Shown in pieces: positions 33,629 to 40,305 of a stretch of 40,305 nucleotides of DNA. The stretch lies in the NCBI GenBank assembly GCA_030693295.1, contig JAUYAT010000026.1:1-40305 (forward strand), read 5' to 3'. Position numbers and translations under genes: made by a program. Source of the stretch: a bacterium (GTDB lineage: Bacteria; Patescibacteriota; Patescibacteriia; Patescibacteriales; VMTK01). The notes under the pieces were generated by a model. That model was not told the origin of the DNA and did no database searches. It saw nothing but the letters and a program-made list of their open reading frames with translations. Position 1 is the stretch's first letter; each line of letters begins with the position of its first letter.

Positions 33629-35299
33629 ATATGTTCTATCTTTATTGTCAAATTGGCCGAAGTTGCCATTCGGCTCGCCTCCGAATATATCCGCGCCGGC
33701 GGCAACTTGCCAGCACCCGTTTATTTTATAATTAATTTTCGGTCTCAATAGATAATCGTTTTTATCAAGGCCGAAAACGAAAAGCAGTTCCGGCTCCAGC
33801 TTATTGTCTAAAAATCCGGTTTTTAGCCAGACAGAAGCTGAAGTGTTTGTTTTGCCGTCTATCATTTTGTCGTCATGGTTGAAAACGATTCTTTGCATAA
33901 ATTGGAAATTAAAATCTATTTTTCCAAAGAATGTATAGTCAACTCCGATGATGTAGTCAATAAAATCTTTTTTAACTGCGCCGTCAGAGTCGGTTGAATC
34001 ATCAACTGAAAAATATTTGCCTTTGTTATATACCAACTCTCCTTTTAAGATTATATCGTTAAGATCTTTGGAAAAAGTCGCTCCAAAGATCGGCAGTCTT
34101 TCATATTGCGGCTTTAAGGTGATTACAGGCGTTGAAGTTGCCGGGTCTATGTTTAGCGCCCTAAAAACGGTTGGGAAATAGTCATATCCGTAAAAGCCAA
34201 AAGCCGATATGTCTAATCCCAATTTTTCCAGAAAGCGCGACATCCTGAACCCAACTTCTTGATTTTTTATTTTTTTTGCCGGTTTTTCCAAATTTTCAGA
34301 ATAAACCGGTATTCCTTGGGGCATTGGCGGCCCTTTTAGCTCAAATTCCGAGCCAAGAACGCCCAGCTCATGAAATTTGGGAAAAGGCAGCCAAACAAGC
34401 TCAAAATGATTGCCCTTGTAAAAATATTCCAAATCGGCCGCCCAAACGGGAACGCGCATCTGGTCCGGTTCGGGCAAAATAAACTCTCTTAAGTCTTTGG
34501 GATTTACCACATCGGCAAAAAAGAGCCCGCCGACCGTTTCCCCCCAAACGATTTGCTGCTTGCCAACCCTTAAGTCAAAATTCCCCAGAGAAAAATCCAG
34601 AAATCCGTCGCGAAGCTCGGCTTCGCGCTCTTGGTTTTTTTCTACCCCTTTGGCGAAGTTGTCGGTAAAATCAAATACGGCATCATAGTAAAGCCGCGCG
34701 GTTGCTTTGTATCCTATATTGTCCGCAAATTTTCCCTCTTTGCCAACGAATAATATATTTTTTATTTTGGCAAATTCTTCGGGATGGTTAATTCTATACG
34801 CGGTTTCGTTTTTTACAAAACCATGGATGCCTAAATCTTTCAGGCCGCATGGCTGTTCAGTTTCAGTTTTTTCTTCTTTTTCTGTTTGCGGTTCCGTCGC
34901 AACAGGTTCTAAATCTTCCGGTTTTTCATCTTCTATTTGTATATGCTCTCCTTCAGCGCTTATTTCGGTTTGTGGTTCTGTTTTTTCTTCCCTTTTCTTT
35001 TCCGATGGCGCTTTTATTTTTTTGTCATCGGTTGGCTTATCGTTAGGTTTGCCCGACTCGCATGGCAGTTTAAGCACTTTCCCTATACGCAATTTTTCAG
35101 GATCGCGGATGCCGTTCAGCTTGGCAATTTTTTTCCATAACAGCGGATTGCCCATTTCCTTTTCGGCGATTTGCCATAAGGTATCGCCCTTTTGAATTTT
35201 TATCCCGTCCGGGTTCTTTTTGTAACATAATGCAGTCCCGGAGAAAACCAGGACTGAAAAAATAAAAACAAATAACAGTCCTGTAATTTTTTGTCTCAT
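33605..35299 (-). CDS. LysM-domain protein with DUF1302-like outer-membrane beta-barrel
   Basis: A 564-residue exported protein. It has a signal peptide (about 1-25), one LysM peptidoglycan-binding domain (about 32-79, KIQKGDTLWQIAEKEMG), an acidic/Lys/Pro-poor linker (about 80-150) and a C-terminal domain (about 155-564) of alternating amphipathic strands. The stretch LRVGKQQIVWGE...FADVVNPKDLREF (about 243-273) resembles the DUF1302 family of Gram-negative outer-membrane proteins. The last residues VELKYIF end in Phe, as outer-membrane barrels do. Patescibacteria are generally thought to lack an outer membrane, so this is unexpected. The gene stands alone and inverted, with its own strong promoter and a GGAGG site, unlike its neighbours. 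Transfer is likely. The barrel assignment comes from pattern reading only. Confidence 0.72.
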   Translation of the reverse strand: MRQKITGLLFVFIFSVLVFSGTALCYKKNPDGIKIQKGDTLWQIAEKEMGNPLLWKKIAKLNGIRDPEKLRIGKVLKLPCESGKPNDKPTDDKKIKAPSEKKREEKTEPQTEISAEGEHIQIEDEKPEDLEPVATEPQTEKEEKTETEQPCGLKDLGIHGFVKNETAYRINHPEEFAKIKNILFVGKEGKFADNIGYKATARLYYDAVFDFTDNFAKGVEKNQEREAELRDGFLDFSLGNFDLRVGKQQIVWGETVGGLFFADVVNPKDLREFILPEPDQMRVPVWAADLEYFYKGNHFELVWLPFPKFHELGVLGSEFELKGPPMPQGIPVYSENLEKPAKKIKNQEVGFRMSRFLEKLGLDISAFGFYGYDYFPTVFRALNIDPATSTPVITLKPQYERLPIFGATFSKDLNDIILKGELVYNKGKYFSVDDSTDSDGAVKKDFIDYIIGVDYTFFGKIDFNFQFMQRIVFNHDDKMIDGKTNTSASVWLKTGFLDNKLEPELLFVFGLDKNDYLLRPKINYKINGCWQVAAGADIFGGEPNGNFGQFDNKDRTYVELKYIF

Positions 35300-35301
35300 G
35301 A

Positions 35302-35312
35302 CGAACCTCCAG
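35302..35312 (-). promoter_or_regulatory. Strong Shine-Dalgarno of the LysM gene
   Basis: On the minus strand CTGGAGG precedes ATG 35299 by about 6 bases; such sites are rare in this window. Confidence 0.7.
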
Positions 35313-35347
35313 TTTATTTATTTTATTGTAAAGAACATAAACATCTT

Positions 35348-35376
35348 ATTATAATGTAAACCATAAAAAAAGTCAA
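35348..35376 (-). promoter_or_regulatory. Strong promoter of the LysM gene
   Basis: On the minus strand TTGACT (35376-35371), 17-bp spacer, TATAAT (35353-35348). The leader is about 45 nt. Confidence 0.75.
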
Positions 35377-35458
35377 TGGTTGAAGATTTAAGCTCAGATT
35401 TGGAAATTTATTATTTATTTGGTAAGATAATTAATATAGATGGTTTTAATGCGCAGTT

Positions 35459-35731
35459 ATGTTATCAAAGCACAAACAATTATTAAAAGAAAAAGGCGAA
35501 TTGTATTTAAGAATAAAGGCGCGGCCCGGCGCCGCCAAAACCGCCGTCAGGGAAATAACGGATGATGAAACCGTGAAGATGGATATTGCCGCCCCGCCGG
35601 TTAAAGGCAAAGCCAATAAAGAGCTGGTTGAATTTTTGGCGAAAAATTTTGCAGTTTCAAAAAATAATGTTAAGATTATAAGCGGAGCGGCTTCGCGGAC
35701 TAAGCTAATAAAAATAATTAATAATTCGTAA
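35459..35731 (+). CDS. YggU-family (DUF167) protein
   Basis: A 90-residue protein of the widespread DUF167/YggU family, whose function is unknown. It shows the typical order: IKARPGAAKTAV (residues 19-30), then APPVKGKANKELVEFLAKNF (44-63), VKIISGAASRTKLIKI (71-86). It is complete and of normal length. It is transcribed away from the LysM gene and lies 21 bp before the polyprenyl synthase, with which it may form an operon. The TTGGAA/TAAGAT pair upstream (35400-35428) is a weak promoter candidate. Confidence 0.88.
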   Translation: MLSKHKQLLKEKGELYLRIKARPGAAKTAVREITDDETVKMDIAAPPVKGKANKELVEFLAKNFAVSKNNVKIISGAASRTKLIKIINNS

Positions 35732-35752
35732 TTTAATTATTTTGCAAACGGT

Positions 35753-36826
35753 ATGAATTTTAAAAATTTTTATAGCGCGCATAAAGAGAAAATAAACCAA
35801 GAATTAGGCAAGTTTTTAAATATAAAAACAAGGCAGGCAAAAAAGATTTCAAAAGATTGCGAAAAGCTGACGGAAGCTGTTAAAGAATTTACGCTCCGCG
35901 GCAGGAGCAAAAGAATCAGAGCATTGCTGGTTATATTGGGTTACGCGGGATTTGGCGGAAGAAATGGCAGAGAGATTATTAAAGCCGCTTCGTTTATTGA
36001 GTTAATTCATAGTTATCTGTTGATTCATGACGATATTATTGATCAGGATGATTTGCGCAGAGGCAAGCCAACGATGCATAAATATTTTGAGCATTCGGTA
36101 AAATCTAAATTATCAAAAGATAAAAGCAAACTTTTCGGCGTTTCAATGGGGATATTGGCGGGCGATTTATGTTGTTCATTGGGATATGAAATATTAATGA
36201 AAGCAAAATTTTCCGACAAGGCGAAAGCAAGAGCTATTGAAGAATTGGATAATTTAATTTTTAACGTGATACAAGGAGAAGCATTGGATGTTTTTGCTCA
36301 GCTGTCAAAACAAACAAGCAACAAGGAAATTTATAATATTTATAAATATAAAACCGCGCGTTATTCTTTTGAACAGCCGTTGCGTATCGGCGGCATTTTA
36401 GCCGGCGCTGGTGAAAGCGATTTAAACAAATTAAGCAAATTCGCTATCCCGCTCGGCATAGCTTTTCAAATTCAAGATGATTTGTTGGGATTGTTGGGCG
36501 AAGAAAAAACTATCGGCAAGCCGGCGGGCTCGGATTTAAGAGAGGGAAAAAAGACCATGGTGCTGTCATTGGCGCTGGAAAGATGCAATAGTAAAGAGAG
36601 AAAAATCGTTCAAAGCGTGTTGGGCGGCAAAGACATTGATTTAAAAGATATAAATAGAGTTAGGGATATTGCGCGGAAAACCGGCGCATTGCGGCTTTGC
36701 GGCGAATTGATACGCGATTATATCAGTAAAAGCAAGAAAGCGCTTAACAAGATTGATAATTTTGACGCTACTGCCAGATCATTATTGATTGAGCTGGCGG
36801 ATTATATTTCCAATAGAGAATATTAA
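35753..36826 (+). CDS. Polyprenyl diphosphate synthase (trans-isoprenyl type)
   Basis: A 357-residue enzyme that condenses isopentenyl diphosphate with an allylic diphosphate to make C15-C20 or longer all-trans chains. The first aspartate-rich motif is HDDIID (Asp93, Asp94, Asp97), followed by DLRRGKPTMH. The second is QDDLLG (Asp242, Asp243), followed by GKPAGSDLREGKKT. The chain length cannot be read reliably. The uppS gene starts 2 bp downstream, so the two probably work in sequence: this enzyme supplies the allylic primer (for example farnesyl diphosphate) that UppS extends into the lipid carrier. Confidence 0.93.
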   Translation: MNFKNFYSAHKEKINQELGKFLNIKTRQAKKISKDCEKLTEAVKEFTLRGRSKRIRALLVILGYAGFGGRNGREIIKAASFIELIHSYLLIHDDIIDQDDLRRGKPTMHKYFEHSVKSKLSKDKSKLFGVSMGILAGDLCCSLGYEILMKAKFSDKAKARAIEELDNLIFNVIQGEALDVFAQLSKQTSNKEIYNIYKYKTARYSFEQPLRIGGILAGAGESDLNKLSKFAIPLGIAFQIQDDLLGLLGEEKTIGKPAGSDLREGKKTMVLSLALERCNSKERKIVQSVLGGKDIDLKDINRVRDIARKTGALRLCGELIRDYISKSKKALNKIDNFDATARSLLIELADYISNREY

Positions 36827-36828
36827 AT

Positions 36829-37557
36829 ATGACTGATAAAAAAATTACAATTCCAAAGCATGTCGGCATTATTATGGACGGCAACCGGCGCTGGGCAAAA
36901 GAAAGAAACTTACCTTCCATTGAAGGCCATCACAAGGGTTATGAAAAGTTGAAACAAGCGCCTTCGTGGTTTTTCAGCAGAGGAGTTTCCATTATTTCTG
37001 TTTACGCTTTTTCCTCTGAAAACTGGAATCGCTCGCGAGACGAAGTAAATTATCTTATGAAATTGGTTAAAATAGCTTTTGACAGGGATTTAGACGATTT
37101 TAACCAGCGAGGTTGCAAAGTTTTGATCAGCGGCCGCGTGGACGAATTGCCCGGGGATCTGCCCGAATTATGCTATGAGGCGATGAATAAAACAAAGGCT
37201 AATCAAAAAGGAACTTTAAATATCTGCCTTAATTACGGCGGCCGGGCGGAAATTGTTGACGCGGCGCGCAAAATGATAAAAAATAAAGTCGCGCCGGAGC
37301 AGGTCCATGAAGGCATGATTAAAAAATATTTGTATCAGGGAGAATTGGACGACCCTGATATTATTGTCCGCACTTCAGGCGAACAGCGCTTGTCCGGCTT
37401 TATGCTTTGGCAGTCGGCTTACAGCGAGCTGATGTTTATAAAAAAATATTGGCCTGATTTCGAAGAGAGCGATGTTGATTTGATATTGGCCGAATACGCT
37501 GATAGAAAAAGAAGATTCGGGGGAGACGGGCAAGAAGTAAAAAGAAGTTATGAATAA
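36829..37557 (+). CDS. uppS: Undecaprenyl (cis-polyprenyl) diphosphate synthase
   Basis: A 242-residue cis-prenyltransferase that makes the C55-type lipid carrier for cell-wall and surface polymers. HVGIIMDGNRRWA near residues 11-23 has the catalytic Asp17. Other family motifs are GHHKGYEKL, SVYAFSSENWNRS, NICLNYGGRAEIVDA and IVRTSGEQRLSGFMLWQSAYSEL. Length and motifs are normal. Its end overlaps the start of rarA by 8 bp, so these genes form one operon. Confidence 0.96.
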   Translation: MTDKKITIPKHVGIIMDGNRRWAKERNLPSIEGHHKGYEKLKQAPSWFFSRGVSIISVYAFSSENWNRSRDEVNYLMKLVKIAFDRDLDDFNQRGCKVLISGRVDELPGDLPELCYEAMNKTKANQKGTLNICLNYGGRAEIVDAARKMIKNKVAPEQVHEGMIKKYLYQGELDDPDIIVRTSGEQRLSGFMLWQSAYSELMFIKKYWPDFEESDVDLILAEYADRKRRFGGDGQEVKRSYE

Positions 37558-38758
37558 GCAAATAAAAAATTCTCCGCTGGCGGACAGGATGCGGCCGGAA
37601 AAGCTGGAAGATTTTTTAGGCCAGAACGAAATTGTGGGCGAAGAGAAGCTGTTAAGCCGGGCGATTGAATCCGACAGGTTGCCATCAATGATTTTTTGGG
37701 GGTCGCCCGGAAGCGGCAAAACCACTTTGGCTTATATTATCGCCAAGCGGACCAAATCGGACTTTATCCAATTCAGCGCCGTTGCCAGCGGAGTCAAAGA
37801 GCTGAAAGAAGCGATAAAGAGAGCGGAAGAGAATAAAAGGTTAAACAAAAAAACCATTCTTTTTATAGATGAAATCCACCGCTGGAACAAGGCGCAGCAG
37901 GACGGCTTATTGCCGCATGTTGAGCGCGGCGTTATTGTTTTAATCGGCGCCACAACTGAAAATCCCAGTTTTGAAGTGCGCGGGGCTTTGCTTTCGCGCT
38001 GTCGCGTTTTTACGCTAAAGCGGCTGGCCGAAGAGCATATCATTAAAATAATCAAGCGGGCTTTAATTGATAAAGATCGGGGATTGGGCAAATTAAAAAT
38101 TAAAATTGACAACAAAACAATGGGAGTGCTGGCGCGAATGAGCAACGGCGACGCGCGCGCGGCTTTGAATACCCTGGAATACGCCGGCTCAATAAGCAAG
38201 AATATTGATTTGGCGGTTATTAAAGAAGCGTTTCAAAAATCGTATTTATTTTACGATAAAGACGGGGAGGAGCATTATAATATTATTTCGGCTCTGCATA
38301 AATCAATGCGCGGCTCCGACGCCGATGCCGCTTTGTATTGGCTGGCGCGGATGCTGGAGGCGGGCGAAGACCCTTTGTATGTCGCCCGCAGATTGGTGCG
38401 CTTCGCGTCCGAAGATATCGGCCTGGCTAACTCGCGGGCGCTGGAGCAGGCGGTTGCCGCTTACCAGGCCTGCCATTTTATCGGCATGCCTGAATGCAAT
38501 GTGATATTGGCGCAGACGGCAGTATATATGGCAAAGTGCGAAAAATCCAATGATTTATATATCGCTTACGGCAAGGCGGCTCGCGACGTTAAAGAATACG
38601 GCAATTTGCCCGTGCCTTTGCATATCCGCAACGCGCCAACCGAGTTGATGAAAAATTTGGATTACGGCAAGGACTACAAGTATTCGCCGGATTTTGATTA
38701 TAAAGAAAAGCAAGAGTATCTGCCGGAAGAGCTTGGAGGGAGAAAATATCTTCAATAA
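37550..38758 (+). CDS. rarA: Replication-associated recombination ATPase RarA (MgsA)
   Basis: A 402-residue AAA+ clamp-loader-like ATPase that acts at stalled replication forks. The N-terminal RPEKLEDFLGQ (16-25) is typical. Walker A is GSPGSGKTT (51-59), Walker B ILFIDEIHRWNKAQQD (103-118), sensor 1 IGATTENPSFEV and the arginine-finger region LLSRCRVF. The C-terminal tetramerisation part includes SDADAALYWLARMLEAGEDP and RLVRFASEDIGLAN, which separates it from DnaX and RuvB. The size is normal. It overlaps uppS by 8 bp. Confidence 0.95.
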   Translation: MNKQIKNSPLADRMRPEKLEDFLGQNEIVGEEKLLSRAIESDRLPSMIFWGSPGSGKTTLAYIIAKRTKSDFIQFSAVASGVKELKEAIKRAEENKRLNKKTILFIDEIHRWNKAQQDGLLPHVERGVIVLIGATTENPSFEVRGALLSRCRVFTLKRLAEEHIIKIIKRALIDKDRGLGKLKIKIDNKTMGVLARMSNGDARAALNTLEYAGSISKNIDLAVIKEAFQKSYLFYDKDGEEHYNIISALHKSMRGSDADAALYWLARMLEAGEDPLYVARRLVRFASEDIGLANSRALEQAVAAYQACHFIGMPECNVILAQTAVYMAKCEKSNDLYIAYGKAARDVKEYGNLPVPLHIRNAPTELMKNLDYGKDYKYSPDFDYKEKQEYLPEELGGRKYLQ

Positions 38759-38772
38759 CCAATAATAACAAT

Positions 38773-38883
38773 ATGAAGCGTTTTATAATTTTTTTATTAA
38801 TTATATTCTTAACCGGCTGCGCGGCTAAGCCCGGCGCTGAAATAATTATTGTGAATTACGAAACGAAAGAACTTTATGGTTAG
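38773..38883 (+). CDS. Tiny predicted lipoprotein (36 aa)
   Basis: An ORF encoding 36 residues: a Lys/Arg start (MKRF), a hydrophobic stretch (IIFLLIIFLTG) and the lipobox LTGC with lipidated Cys16, then a 20-residue tail (AAKPGAEIIIVNYETKELYG). Its stop overlaps the start of the vanZ-like gene (ATGGTTAG), and it lies 14 bp after rarA, so it fits the operon tightly. I do not recognise a family. Entericidin-like or other small lipoproteins are possible relatives. It could also be a fortuitous ORF, but the lipobox and spacing favour a gene. Confidence 0.6.
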   Translation: MKRFIIFLLIIFLTGCAAKPGAEIIIVNYETKELYG

Positions 38884-39262
38884 AATAGTAAAAACTTTAT
38901 TGCCCTTGGCCTGGATGGGATTTATTTTTATTTTGTCCGGTATTCCCGCTGATTCATTTCCGGCGGACACAACAAGCGCTCAGCAATCAACGGCGCATGT
39001 TTTTTTATACAGCGTTTTAGCATATTTAATAATGGGAGCTGTGTTGAGCCGGCAAACAGATAAAAAAAGGAATTCAGTTTATAAGTGGAAATTAAGTTTT
39101 TTCGCGGTTATTTTCTGCGTTTTGTACGGCATCACTGACGAATACCATCAGGGCTATATCCCCGGAAGATTTGTTTCTTTCATTGATTTAGGACTTGATA
39201 CTGCCGGCGCTGTTTTAGGAGTATTGTTTTATCGGTTTTTAAATTTAAATTGTAAGTCTTAA
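38876..39262 (+). CDS. VanZ-like family membrane protein
   Basis: A 128-residue protein with about four membrane helices. The VanZ-family features are WMGFIFILSGIP near the start, a central AHVFLYSVLAYL helix, GITDEYHQGYIPGRFVSFIDLGLDTAGAVLG (about 86-116) with the conserved Asp-Glu-x-x-Q and Asp-Asp-like residues, and a final helix. VanZ is best known for teicoplanin tolerance, but most relatives have no known role. It starts inside the end of the small lipoprotein ORF. Confidence 0.85.
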   Translation: MVRIVKTLLPLAWMGFIFILSGIPADSFPADTTSAQQSTAHVFLYSVLAYLIMGAVLSRQTDKKRNSVYKWKLSFFAVIFCVLYGITDEYHQGYIPGRFVSFIDLGLDTAGAVLGVLFYRFLNLNCKS

Positions 39263-39267
39263 ATTTC

Positions 39268-39297
39268 TTGTCTATTTGCCTTATTTAATGCTATAAT
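39268..39297 (+). promoter_or_regulatory. Promoter of pilT
   Basis: TTGTCT (39268-39273), 18-bp spacer, TATAAT (39292-39297), 47 bp before the pilT start. Confidence 0.5.
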
Positions 39298-39309
39298 AAA
39301 GAAAGATAA

Positions 39310-39337
39310 ATCTAAAATTTTCAATCTAAAATCTAAA
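39310..39337. repeat. Heptamer array before pilT
   Basis: ATCTAAA, ATTTTCA, ATCTAAA, ATCTAAA in phase, 7 bp before ATG 39345. Confidence 0.75.
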
Positions 39338-39344
39338 ATTTATT

Positions 39345-40305
39345 ATGGATATTTCTTCTTATTTTCAACAAGCCGTTGAGAGAAAAGCGTCTGATTTACA
39401 TTTAGTCGCCGGCAGCATACCCGCTCTGCGAATCGCTGGCGAGCTGATTAAATTAAATCATGCCGCGATTGACGCCGATGACCTGAAAAAAGCGGTTTTT
39501 GATTTAATTGATAAAAGAACCGTTGAAAGGTTTGAGCGCAAGCGTGAGCTTGATATTTCCCAAAAGTTTTTTGGCGCTCGTTTTAGAATTAATTTGCATT
39601 ACCAGGAAGGCAAAATCGGCTTATCAGCCCGTTTAATACCAAATATTATACCCACCCCGGAAGAGATTGGCTTTGATGAAATTATTTACAAGTTGACTCA
39701 CATGCAAGACGGCTTAATTCTTGTGACAGGGCCGTCAGGATGCGGCAAATCAACAACATTGGCCACGATGATTAATATTATCAATAAAGAAAGGAAAGCG
39801 CATATCATCACCATTGAAGATCCGATTGAATTTTTGTTTAATGAAAAACAAAGCATTATTGAACAGAGAGAATTGGGTTTTGACACTAAAGATTTCGCTT
39901 CGGGATTAAAATACGCCTTAAGGCAAGATCCGAATGTTATCATGGTCGGCGAAATGCGCGATAAGGAAACAATCGCCGCGGCCTTGACCGCGGCTGAAAC
40001 AGGGCATTTAGTCATATCAACCCTGCACACCATTACGGCTCCCGACACTATCGCGAGAATTGTTGATGTTTTTCCGTCGCATCAGCAAGATCAGATTTAT
40101 AATCAATTAGCATTGGTTCTGCGCGCGGTTATAGGCCAGCAATTGCTGCCCGCGGCCAAGGGAGGATTGGTGGCGGCCCGCGAAATTATGATTAATACGC
40201 GCGCCATCGCCAATTTAATCAGGACTCATCAAGTCGGGCAGATTGACTCTGTTATCCAAACCAGCCAAAAAGAGGGCATGATTGCCATGAATAAATCAAT
40301 TGACA
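39345..40305 (+). CDS. pilT: Type IV pilus retraction ATPase PilT, 3' end beyond the window
   Basis: The first 320 residues of a PilT-type hexameric ATPase that depolymerises the pilus and pulls DNA or surfaces toward the cell. The N-terminal domain holds KASDLHLVAG (14-23). Walker A is GPSGCGKS (129-136), the Asp box TIEDPIEF, Walker B DPNVIMVGEMRD (195-206) and the His box TGHLVISTLHT (219-229). All are intact, unlike in the paralogue at 7766-8815. It has its own promoter, far from the main pilus cluster. The C-terminus is cut off by the window edge; family length suggests only about 30-60 residues are missing. Confidence 0.95.
   Translation, partial: MDISSYFQQAVERKASDLHLVAGSIPALRIAGELIKLNHAAIDADDLKKAVFDLIDKRTVERFERKRELDISQKFFGARFRINLHYQEGKIGLSARLIPNIIPTPEEIGFDEIIYKLTHMQDGLILVTGPSGCGKSTTLATMINIINKERKAHIITIEDPIEFLFNEKQSIIEQRELGFDTKDFASGLKYALRQDPNVIMVGEMRDKETIAAALTAAETGHLVISTLHTITAPDTIARIVDVFPSHQQDQIYNQLALVLRAVIGQQLLPAAKGGLVAAREIMINTRAIANLIRTHQVGQIDSVIQTSQKEGMIAMNKSID

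Noticed and set aside
34707-35195. Plus-strand ORF of 162 codons opposite the LysM gene
   Set aside because: Ser/Phe-rich shadow of the Glu/Lys-rich linker; the minus-strand frame has a signal peptide, LysM and clear promoter.

Overview
The window looks like part of a Candidatus Patescibacteria (Candidate Phyla Radiation, Parcubacteria-type) genome. The reasons are the AT-rich but GGC/GCC-punctuated coding style, an FtsZ and a type IV pilus cluster that read like Parcubacterial ones, minimal-genome neighbours, and many genes without a Shine-Dalgarno site. Stop codons are standard (pilC ends in TGA), so UGA is not recoded. There are no rRNA or tRNA genes, transposases or CRISPR arrays. Taxonomy is inferred from gene content only.

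Region 1 (1-11637) is a type IV pilus cluster: pilM (3' end only), pilN, pilO, pilB, a CheY-like receiver, a degenerate PilT-like ATPase, pilC, a pilin with its own strong promoter and terminator, and the prepilin peptidase pilD. Between pilM and pilN sits a foreign-looking pair: a secreted beta-helix/LCAT-like lipase and a small membrane protein. A canonical PilT begins at 39345 and runs off the right edge. With ComEC (31950-33548) these genes could make a DNA-uptake machine.

Region 2 (11638-18198) is ftsA, ftsZ, then the anaerobic ribonucleotide reductase operon nrdR-nrdD-nrdG. Two points stand out. The glycyl-radical C-terminus of NrdD is missing from the main gene and is encoded by a separate 45-codon ORF (17283-17420), beyond two heptamer repeat arrays. 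The nrdR promoter carries a tandem pair of NrdR-box-like sites with canonical spacing, followed by a structured leader that ends in a terminator-like hairpin.

Region 3 (18199-30785) has two small membrane-anchored unknowns and a giant secreted protein of about 3,773 residues. It is built from 12 NosD-like beta-helix modules, each opening with a CxxCxxC motif. Region 4 (30786-40305) has prfB, comEC, an inverted LysM plus outer-membrane-barrel-like gene (unexpected in this phylum), a YggU-family gene, a polyprenyl synthase with uppS, rarA, a tiny lipoprotein, vanZ-like and pilT.

A recurring theme is small repeated DNA: heptamer arrays directly before start codons, the same arrays in frame inside pilD and prfB, a pair of about 128-bp MITE-like elements, and several palindromes, some inside coding sequence.
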